From Candidatus Bathyarchaeota archaeon (GTDB lineage Archaea > Thermoproteota > Bathyarchaeia > Bathyarchaeales > DTEX01), in NCBI GenBank assembly GCA_021158305.1, contig JAGGUU010000195.1, positions 1 through 15,145 of the forward strand: a DNA stretch of 15,145 bases. Reading direction: 5' to 3'. Below, in pieces: positions 1 to 4,810 of the stretch. Under the pieces are notes generated by a model. It did not search any database. It was given only the letters and a program-made list of their open reading frames with translations, and was not told where the DNA came from. Positions within the stretch are counted from its first letter, which is position 1, and each line of letters begins with the position of its first letter. The position numbers were made by a program, and so were the translations under genes.

Positions 1-1709
1 ACTGATGGTTTAGACAGAATCGTGGCAGCCCTCGCCGCAGCTCCGCTTCCTTGAGAAACACTGTAAGGAATATCCTTTGGTCCCTGGCATGCGCCAGCGA
101 GAAAGATGCCATCCACCGCCGTATCTATTGGCTTTAACTTCGGGTGGCTCTCCATGAAGAACCCGTTAGGTCCACGGTTTATATTGAGAATTCTCGAGAT
201 TTCCTCTGATCCCTTCGCGGGAACAGCCGCCGTCGCTAAGACAACCATCTCGGCTTCGAGCTCTATTGGCTCTCCGAGGAGGGTGTCTTCAGCGCGTATG
301 ATAAGGTTCTTCTCCGGCGTCTCAATTATCTTTGAGACTCTTCCCCGTATGAAGATTACTCCCATCTCTCTTGCTCTCGTATAGAACTCCTCATATCCTT
401 TGAAGTTGCTTCTGATATCCATGTAGAAGATATAGACCTCTACGTCATCTCCATAGTGCTCCTTGAGCTGAATCGCATGTTTTAATGTATACATGCAACA
501 GAAGCCTGAGCAGTACGGATGTTTATTAACATCCCTCGAGCCGACACAGAGTATGAATGCAACTACTTTCGGTCTCTTCCCATCTGAGGCTCGGATGACT
601 TCGCCGCCTGTCGGCCCCGCAGCCAATATTAACCGTTCAAATTCTAAGCTCGTGATGACGTTGCTGTATTTTCCGTAACCATAAATGTTTCCTTCCTCAG
701 GCAAGTAAATATCATATCCTGTGGCGACGATTATTGTGCCTACTTTGAGTTCTATTTCTTCAGGTTCTTGACTGAAGTCTATTGCTTGTCTTTCACCACA
801 AGCCTCCACGCACTTGTAGCATTCTATGCAGTAATCCCTGTTTATCGTATAGACTAGTGGAACTGCTTGTTCAAATGGTATGGAGATTGCTTTTCGAACA
901 CCCATGTTCATATCCCATTCATTAGGATATTCTATCGGGCATACATCTCTGCATTCTCCGCATCCCGTGCAATTCTCCTCGATGACATATCTAGGATTCT
1001 TTCGTATTCTAACTTTGAAGTTTCCAATATATCCCTCAACGCTCAGAACATCAGCGAATGAAATGATCTCGATGTTTGGATGTCTAGCTACATCAACCAT
1101 CTTTGGCCCTTCAATGCAAATCGAACAGTCAAGCGTTGGAAAGGTCTTATCGAGCTGAGCCATATGCCCTCCAATGCTTTCCTTCTTCTCAACTAAGTAA
1201 ACCTTGAATCCCATGTCGGCTAGGTCTAGGGCAGCACTTATCCCAGCGATTCCTCCTCCCAATACCATTGCCTTATTTGTAACTGGCACCTCAATCGGTT
1301 CAAGAGGTCTAAGCAATCTCGCTTTTGCAACCGCCATCTTAATGAGCTCTTTAGCCTTCTCTGTTGCTTCTCGAGGCATGCTGGGATGACACCATGAACA
1401 CTGCTCTCTTATGTTTGCCATTTCAAGAAGGTAAGGATTCAGTCCAGCCTCTGATATTGTCCGACGGAATGTGAACTCATGCATCCGCGGGGAACAAGCA
1501 GCTATCACTACTCTATTTAAGTTATGCTCTTTTATTGCCTTTCTAATCTCATCCTGCCCAGGATCTGAGCATGTATACCTATTATGAGTTGCATATACTA
1601 CTCCGGGCAGGGTTCGAGCGTACTCTGTTACGGCTTCTACATCCACGACGCCGGCTATATTTAAACCGCAGTGGCAGACGAACACTCCTATTCTTACATC
1701 GTCGGACAT
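1..1709 (-). CDS. hdrA: HdrA-like FAD/iron-sulfur protein (CoB-CoM heterodisulfide reductase subunit A family), 3' end off window
   Basis: The frame opens at an ATG (1709) and is uninterrupted to the window edge, giving about 569 residues; full-length archaeal HdrA has roughly 650. Visible landmarks are the N-terminal CHCG near residues 12-15, an FAD-binding GGGIAGISAALDLADMG near 151-167, CSICIEGPKM near 195, a [4Fe-4S] motif CTGCGECRDVCP near 247, CIECYKCVEAC near 294, and CVGSRDVNKHPYCSGFCC near 388-405. HdrA is the flavin hub that passes electrons between ferredoxin, hydrogenase or F420-linked partners and HdrBC; outside methanogens it serves other bifurcating complexes. A strong SD (GGAGGG) lies 9 bases before the ATG and 17 bases separate it from the polyferredoxin stop, so the two genes form an operon. 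No HdrB or HdrC is visible; they could lie beyond position 1. The family is certain, the physiological partner is not. Confidence 0.95.
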   Translation of the reverse strand, partial: MSDDVRIGVFVCHCGLNIAGVVDVEAVTEYARTLPGVVYATHNRYTCSDPGQDEIRKAIKEHNLNRVVIAACSPRMHEFTFRRTISEAGLNPYLLEMANIREQCSWCHPSMPREATEKAKELIKMAVAKARLLRPLEPIEVPVTNKAMVLGGGIAGISAALDLADMGFKVYLVEKKESIGGHMAQLDKTFPTLDCSICIEGPKMVDVARHPNIEIISFADVLSVEGYIGNFKVRIRKNPRYVIEENCTGCGECRDVCPIEYPNEWDMNMGVRKAISIPFEQAVPLVYTINRDYCIECYKCVEACGERQAIDFSQEPEEIELKVGTIIVATGYDIYLPEEGNIYGYGKYSNVITSLEFERLILAAGPTGGEVIRASDGKRPKVVAFILCVGSRDVNKHPYCSGFCCMYTLKHAIQLKEHYGDDVEVYIFYMDIRSNFKGYEEFYTRAREMGVIFIRGRVSKIIETPEKNLIIRAEDTLLGEPIELEAEMVVLATAAVPAKGSEEISRILNINRGPNGFFMESHPKLKPIDTAVDGIFLAGACQGPKDIPYSVSQGSGAAARAATILSKPS

Positions 1710-1726
1710 GCTCAAAACCCTCCTAT

Positions 1727-2581
1727 TTATCCAACACGTCTCTTAACAGCATCGATTGCCTTCATCATCCTTTTAGCCGCTAGCTCCTTAGATAATTCCT
1801 TAGCTGAGGTTAGCTTTTCTAGAGCTGAATTCCATGCTCCTGACTGAACTGGAGTATGCATGATAACTGTTCTCTTAAGAATCAGCGCCTCTGGCACAGG
1901 GCATGCAACTTTACATGCACCACAATATATGCAACAGTAGTCGTTAACTTCAACTTTTCCATCATCCGCGATCTTGAGAACATCTGGCACTGGACAAACG
2001 TCAACGCAGCTATGGCATCCCTCTGGACATTTTTCTTTTTCTATCCGGATTACTCCGAAAAATATCTTTTTTACGCTAATGGCTCCCTCTGGACATTTAA
2101 GCTCGCATAGTCGGCAACCAGGACAGTGAGCTGCATCAACGTCGATCTTAACGATTTTTTTCTTTTTGTCTTTATGAATATCTATAAGATTGAATGGGCA
2201 AGCCTCTTGGCATTCATTACAATCTATAGGGCATTTTGAATAATCTATTTTTATTTCATGTATTAGTTTGGGAAAACTTTCCTTTTCTAAAACTGGAATA
2301 GTCTCTTCTTCGTTGATCTTGAGAGTTATGGCTCCCATCGGACAGATCGCAGAACATATTCCGCAGAATGAGCATTTCTCCTCGTCTATACTGATAGACA
2401 AGTATTTTTCTTCACTATTCCGCTCGGCTACTGTTACCTCTATCGCCTCTTTAGGACATGTAATTTGACATATCTCGCATCTGATGCATCGTTTCTTATC
2501 CAAGACCAGCAAGTAACGTCTAGTGTATAGAGTTCGTTCAACAATCAGTTCTTCATCCGTTTCTGTGCGTGATATTCTCAT
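1727..2581 (-). CDS. Polyferredoxin with six [4Fe-4S] motifs (FwdF/EhbK-like)
   Basis: This soluble electron-carrier protein has about 284 residues. Six CxxC-type [4Fe-4S] motifs ending in CP start near residues 32 (CIRCEICQITCP), 70 (CSFCGICSAICP), 117 (CPIDCNECQEACP), 153 (CPGCRLCELKCP), 185 (CPEGCHSCVDVCP) and 217 (CIYCGACKVACP). The C-terminal tail SGAWNSALEKLTS resembles what I recall for the formylmethanofuran dehydrogenase F subunit (FwdF). FwdF usually has eight clusters, so this is FwdF-like at most. It directly precedes hdrA and probably feeds or drains that complex. Two starts are possible: the ATG at 2581 with GGAG ten bases upstream, chosen here, or a TTG at 2614 that adds 11 residues but has no clear SD. 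The polyferredoxin nature is certain, the partner is inferred. Confidence 0.92.
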   Translation of the reverse strand: MRISRTETDEELIVERTLYTRRYLLVLDKKRCIRCEICQITCPKEAIEVTVAERNSEEKYLSISIDEEKCSFCGICSAICPMGAITLKINEEETIPVLEKESFPKLIHEIKIDYSKCPIDCNECQEACPFNLIDIHKDKKKKIVKIDVDAAHCPGCRLCELKCPEGAISVKKIFFGVIRIEKEKCPEGCHSCVDVCPVPDVLKIADDGKVEVNDYCCIYCGACKVACPVPEALILKRTVIMHTPVQSGAWNSALEKLTSAKELSKELAAKRMMKAIDAVKRRVG

Positions 2582-2660
2582 CGACGCATGTCTCCTATTG
2601 AAATCCACAAGCAATCTCTTGTAATGGATTGTGGTTTTATTCTCTTAAGACCCCATGATG

Positions 2661-2676
2661 ATAAATATCTTTCGAC
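2661..2676 (-). promoter_or_regulatory. Archaeal BRE/TATA promoter of the polyferredoxin-hdrA operon
   Basis: Read on the minus strand the bases are cgaaag followed by atatttat, a purine-rich BRE plus TATA box. Transcription would start about 25 bases downstream, near 2640. That leaves a 25-nt leader to the alternative TTG or about 58 nt to the ATG at 2581. The assignment comes from the pattern only. Confidence 0.5.
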
Positions 2677-2756
2677 TGCTTCATTTAGAGAACGGAGATT
2701 CAACGTTTTAAGGAGGGTTTACCGCTAGATGCCTTTGTTTATAAACCATTTCTTTT

Positions 2757-2790
2757 GTTGATATATTGTCAACTAAAAAATTTATATATC
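2757..2790 (+). promoter_or_regulatory. TATA promoter with adjacent small palindrome, driving the hairpin/small-ORF RNA
   Basis: An A-rich stretch leads into atttatatatc at 2780-2790, a very good archaeal TATA box. Transcription would start about 25 bases downstream, near 2808-2812, exactly where the 29-bp hairpin begins. Immediately upstream sits the imperfect palindrome GTTGATATATTGTCAAC (2757-2773, 5-bp arms), placed where a regulator could block or help TFB/TBP. The TATA box is seen; the operator role is inferred. Confidence 0.55.
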
Positions 2791-2844
2791 ACCTAGTCAA
2801 TAATTTATTATGAAAATATCCAATAGCTCTTGGAGGTGACCCCA

Positions 2845-2940
2845 ATGAAAAGGGTTATCTTCAGGAGCTATTGGATATTTCCAAATAGCATATACGAGCC
2901 GGAGGTAGGCGACCGGCCACCTCCAATTTCCCTCGAATAA
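2845..2940 (+). CDS. 31-residue small ORF within the hairpin RNA
   Basis: An ATG sits five bases after GGAGGTGA, a full match to the archaeal anti-SD. The ORF runs 32 codons including TAA, beginning MKRVIFRSYWIFPNSIYEPE and continuing into a proline-rich tail (DRPPPI). It has a basic/aromatic N-terminal half and no cysteines. The 3' arm of the 29-bp hairpin encodes residues of the VIFRSYWIF segment, so RNA pairing and peptide sequence share the same bases. Nothing else lies downstream on this transcript before the T6 tract, so it is not an ordinary leader peptide for a following operon. It could be a real small protein, a peptide whose translation gates the RNA structure, or a fortuitous frame. 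I do not recognise the peptide. Confidence 0.5.
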   Translation: MKRVIFRSYWIFPNSIYEPEVGDRPPPISLE

Positions 2941-2945
2941 CCCTC

Positions 2946-2951
2946 TTTTTT
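2946..2951 (+). terminator. T6 tract ending the hairpin/small-ORF unit
   Basis: A run of six T follows ATAACCCTC immediately after the small-ORF stop. Archaeal transcription commonly ends at such U-tracts without an obligatory hairpin. The position matches a transcript of about 140 nt. Confidence 0.5.
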
Positions 2952-2976
2952 ATAAGTTTGGACTGTCTCGGCATTT

Positions 2977-2995
2977 TGGATACAAAAGCATAGAC
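2977..2995 (+). repeat. Dispersed 19-bp repeat, copy 1 (forward)
   Basis: TGGATACAAAAGCATAGAC is identical to bases 7600-7618 (same orientation) and to the reverse complement of 6637-6655. It lies between the T6 tract of the hairpin RNA and the nuclease gene. Its three copies are all intergenic and surround a tyrosine recombinase locus. Confidence 0.9.
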
Positions 2996-3011
2996 ATTTT
3001 CATTTTCGGCA

Positions 3012-3027
3012 TGAAACCTTTTAGAAT
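3012..3027 (+). promoter_or_regulatory. Possible BRE/TATA for leaderless nuclease mRNA
   Basis: The bases tgaaac cttttaga sit about 25-30 bases before the ATG at 3051. There is no SD before that ATG, which fits a leaderless transcript. The TATA box is weak. Confidence 0.35.
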
Positions 3028-3050
3028 CATAATGTCGCTACTTTATTTGG

Positions 3051-3749
3051 ATGACTGTTATGATTAGTGAACGCGAGATTTTAATCTCAATTCTGAATTT
3101 GACTAGGGATGGATCTGCAGATGCTAAGGAAATAATTCGAGAAGTTAGGATTCCATCCGAGGTTGTCTGTCAAGTTTTGGATCGTAATGTACAGAGCGGA
3201 TTAATTCACGTTAGCGGATCTAGGGTAAGTGTAACTTCAGAACAACGTTTAAGGATAGCCATCAAAGCACTGGATCTTGGAGCGGACATAGAGCGAATTT
3301 GTAAATATCTTGGATGGGAAGAATTTGAGGATATCTCAACGCTTGCGTTTGAGGTGAATGGTTTTGTAGTTAAAAAGCACTTCCGTTTCAGTTGTGATGA
3401 GAGAAGATATGAGATTGATCTTCTCGCCTTAAAGAAGCCTTTTGTGATATGTGCTGATTGCAAGCAGTGGCGTCGGGGATGGATGGGGCTTCCAAGTAGA
3501 AAAGCCGCTGAGAAACAGGTTCAAAGAACCAAGAGTCTTGCAGAGAACTCGCTAGGCATGCTGAAAAAGATAGGTATTGAAAAGTGGAGTAGTGCATGCT
3601 TTATTCCCTTGATTATCTCGCTTTTTCCTTCAGAATCGGCATTCTACAAAAATGTTCCGATAGTGCCAATAATACAGCTCAGAAGCTTCATACAAGATAT
3701 GCTTGCCTATGTGGATGAGTTTGAACATTACTGGATATCGATTAGATAA
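3051..3749 (+). CDS. Winged-helix plus PD-(D/E)xK (Mrr-like) nuclease
   Basis: The protein has 232 residues. Residues 1-65 look like a winged helix-turn-helix (KEIIREVRIPSEVVCQVLDR, then the wing LIHVSGSRVSV). The remainder is a restriction-endonuclease-like fold: a helix WEEFEDISTLAFEVNGF near 89-105 typical of Mrr-type nucleases, an acidic residue in YEIDLLA (E121/D123), then CADCKQW giving D136-x-K138, the (D/E)xK of the catalytic core. The family cuts or binds DNA, often in repair, restriction or recombination. No methyltransferase is nearby, so a restriction-modification system is unlikely. The start is the first ATG and lacks an SD; a second in-frame ATG at 3060 is possible. A T-rich stretch follows the stop. 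It stands upstream of the HTH gene and Hjc on the same strand, about 330 bases away. Confidence 0.75.
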   Translation: MTVMISEREILISILNLTRDGSADAKEIIREVRIPSEVVCQVLDRNVQSGLIHVSGSRVSVTSEQRLRIAIKALDLGADIERICKYLGWEEFEDISTLAFEVNGFVVKKHFRFSCDERRYEIDLLALKKPFVICADCKQWRRGWMGLPSRKAAEKQVQRTKSLAENSLGMLKKIGIEKWSSACFIPLIISLFPSESAFYKNVPIVPIIQLRSFIQDMLAYVDEFEHYWISIR

Positions 3750-4041
3750 TTATTTTTATGTTTCAGCATGGATAATTAATAAATCCAAAAAAGGAAATGT
3801 GAAAAGTTTTCCCATTGTTTCATGATTAAGGATAATATTTCTGTCCATAAAAAAAGGAACATGGAAAATCTGTCCATTAAAATGTTTTAACTAGTCGTTC
3901 TAATAATTTTATTCTTTAGGGGAGGAAAGAGTTAGTCCAAGAAATCATAATATTTGGGTATATCGATCCATGACGAAAATCTTTATTAATTTTTTTAGGA
4001 TCATTTTTTGGTCCAAAAGGAGGCTTGAAAAACGGCTAAAA
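3750..4041 (+). other. AT-rich intergenic stretch with no convincing gene
   Basis: It contains A- and T-runs and several scattered tgtcca or ggtcca words (near 3842, 3871, 4010, 4072). There is one SD-like GGGGAGG (near 3920) with no start codon at a usable distance, and AAAAGGAGG at 4015-4023 just before TGA. A 22-codon frame near 3822 has no SD. I see no tRNA, C/D box pair or array. Confidence 0.5.
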
Positions 4042-4060
4042 TTGCGAAAGAATTAATAAA
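4042..4060 (+). promoter_or_regulatory. BRE/TATA promoter of the HTH gene
   Basis: The bases gcgaaag aattaata make a BRE plus TATA box. A start about 25 bases downstream falls at or next to the ATG at 4077, so the HTH mRNA is probably leaderless, which agrees with the absence of an SD there. Confidence 0.45.
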
Positions 4061-4076
4061 GATAATAAATTTGTCC

Positions 4077-4325
4077 ATGCCATTTCCGGCGAATGTTTTG
4101 AGGGCTTATGCGAGAATCGGTCCAGTCTTCACGAGTGGCGATCTGGCTAGAGAAGCAGGGATCCCGAGGTCGACAGCTAAGTACTACGTGAGGAAGATGG
4201 TTGAGTTACATATGATTTCTAAGGTACCTTATCGTAAAAAATACCAGAAATACGCAAATGCGCACAAATTTTCTGAATGGCTTCAAGATTTACTAAGGCT
4301 TGCAATAAAGCCTCTTGAAGAATAG
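4077..4325 (+). CDS. Small winged helix-turn-helix DNA-binding protein
   Basis: About 82 residues. The core is VFTSGDLAREAGIPRSTAKY followed by YVRKMVELHMISKV, a clear helix-turn-helix (near residues 17-40) with a short basic wing (PYRKKYQKY). The C-terminus is a hydrophobic/acidic helix that could dimerise. It lies 17 bases upstream of the Hjc gene and probably shares its transcript. The start at ATG 4077 fits a leaderless mRNA; TTG 4071 is possible. The same frame is open back to 4029 after a TGA and reads like protein (KTAKIAKELIKIIN) but offers no standard start codon. The target is unknown; a local regulator of the recombination genes is a guess. Confidence 0.7.
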   Translation: MPFPANVLRAYARIGPVFTSGDLAREAGIPRSTAKYYVRKMVELHMISKVPYRKKYQKYANAHKFSEWLQDLLRLAIKPLEE

Positions 4326-4342
4326 CTAAATGGTGAAAGTAT

Positions 4343-4801
4343 TTGTCGCTTCGAGATTTAGCTCTCTCAAAAAATGGACGGAAAAGAAGAGGACGCCGCT
4401 TAACATCTAAGGAAAGCCGGAGCATGAGGAGAAAGGGATATAATGCTGAAAGAAGCCTCGTGAGAAAACTTAGGTCTCTAGGATTTAAGGCGGTGAGGAT
4501 TCCAAGTTCTGCGCCGAGCTCTGAACCGCTACCTGACGTGTTCGCAACATTGAATGATTGTATCCTAGCGGTTGAGGTTAAGGCTTCAAATGAAGACAGG
4601 ATATATTTTAGTTCCAGCCAAGTTAGGAAGTTATTTGAGTTTCTTGATATGTTCACTCCATATAGGCGTAAAGTTGCTCTCTTAGCTGGGAAGTTTCCGT
4701 ACAAGTGGGTATTCAAACTGGTTGAGGAAGTAGGAGATTATGTTGTTCACCGAAATGAGGAGAGCAATATCCACCTAGAACATATCTTCAGAGAAATCTA
4801 A
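4343..4801 (+). CDS. hjc: Archaeal Holliday junction resolvase Hjc
   Basis: Hjc cuts four-way DNA junctions during homologous recombination. The signature is RRKGYNAERSLVRKLRSLGF (near 29-48), with catalytic E36, D65 in LPDVF, and E78-x-K80 in AVEVK. Then come the β-strand YFSSSQ and helix VRKLFEFLDMF, and a C-terminal strand FPYKWVF. The start used is TTG 4343 with SD GGTGA six bases upstream. This adds a 27-residue Lys/Arg-rich extension before the usual Hjc start; ATG 4424 would give the normal size of about 125 residues. The gene follows the HTH gene by 17 bases. It is convergent with the transporter gene and the two stop codons overlap (4798-4801). Confidence 0.9.
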   Translation: MSLRDLALSKNGRKRRGRRLTSKESRSMRRKGYNAERSLVRKLRSLGFKAVRIPSSAPSSEPLPDVFATLNDCILAVEVKASNEDRIYFSSSQVRKLFEFLDMFTPYRRKVALLAGKFPYKWVFKLVEEVGDYVVHRNEESNIHLEHIFREI

Positions 4802-4810
4802 GATTTCTCT
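4790..4810. terminator. Palindrome at overlapping convergent stops (hjc / MFS)
   Basis: AGAGAAATCT at 4790-4799 and AGATTTCTCT at 4801-4810 are perfect 10-bp inverted repeats around a single A. The stop codons of both convergent genes lie in the centre. This could fold on either mRNA, though a loop of one base means the innermost pairs must open. A bidirectional mRNA-end signal is inferred. Confidence 0.45.

Larger units (their letters stand above)
2812..2951 (+). ncRNA. Putative structured regulatory RNA: 29-bp SD-sequestering hairpin, competing anti-SD segments, T6 terminator
   Basis: Bases 2814-2842 pair with 2852-2880 without interruption: 29 pairs, four of them G-U wobbles (2830, 2833, 2836, 2838), closing a 9-nt loop CAATGAAAA. 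The SD GGAGGTGA (2832-2839) is fully inside the stem and the AUG (2845-2847) is in the loop. The wobbles fit an RNA read from the plus strand better than a DNA palindrome. Downstream, CACCTCCA (2918-2925) can pair either with TGGAGGTG (2831-2838) or with GGAGGT (2901-2906). ATAACCCT (2937-2944) can pair with AGGGTTAT (2851-2858). The unit ends in T6 at 2946-2951. A TATA box 25-30 bases upstream would start the transcript at the base of the hairpin. I recognise no described RNA family here. Function is unknown; a translational switch is the simplest inference. Confidence 0.6.

Noticed and set aside
2705..2747. Mini-ORF MPLFINHFFC after AAGGAGGG near 2710, with GGTTTA/TAAACC arms
   Set aside because: Ten codons, an SD spacing of about 12 and a 6-bp arm are too weak to call a gene or terminator.
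3822..3890. 22-codon plus-strand frame starting MIKDNISVHKK
   Set aside because: No SD or TATA at a suitable distance; composition reflects AT-rich DNA.
3838..4080. Repeated tgtcca words as a CRISPR-like or operator array
   Set aside because: Only 6 bases are shared, spacing is irregular and flanks differ; chance in AT-rich sequence is adequate.
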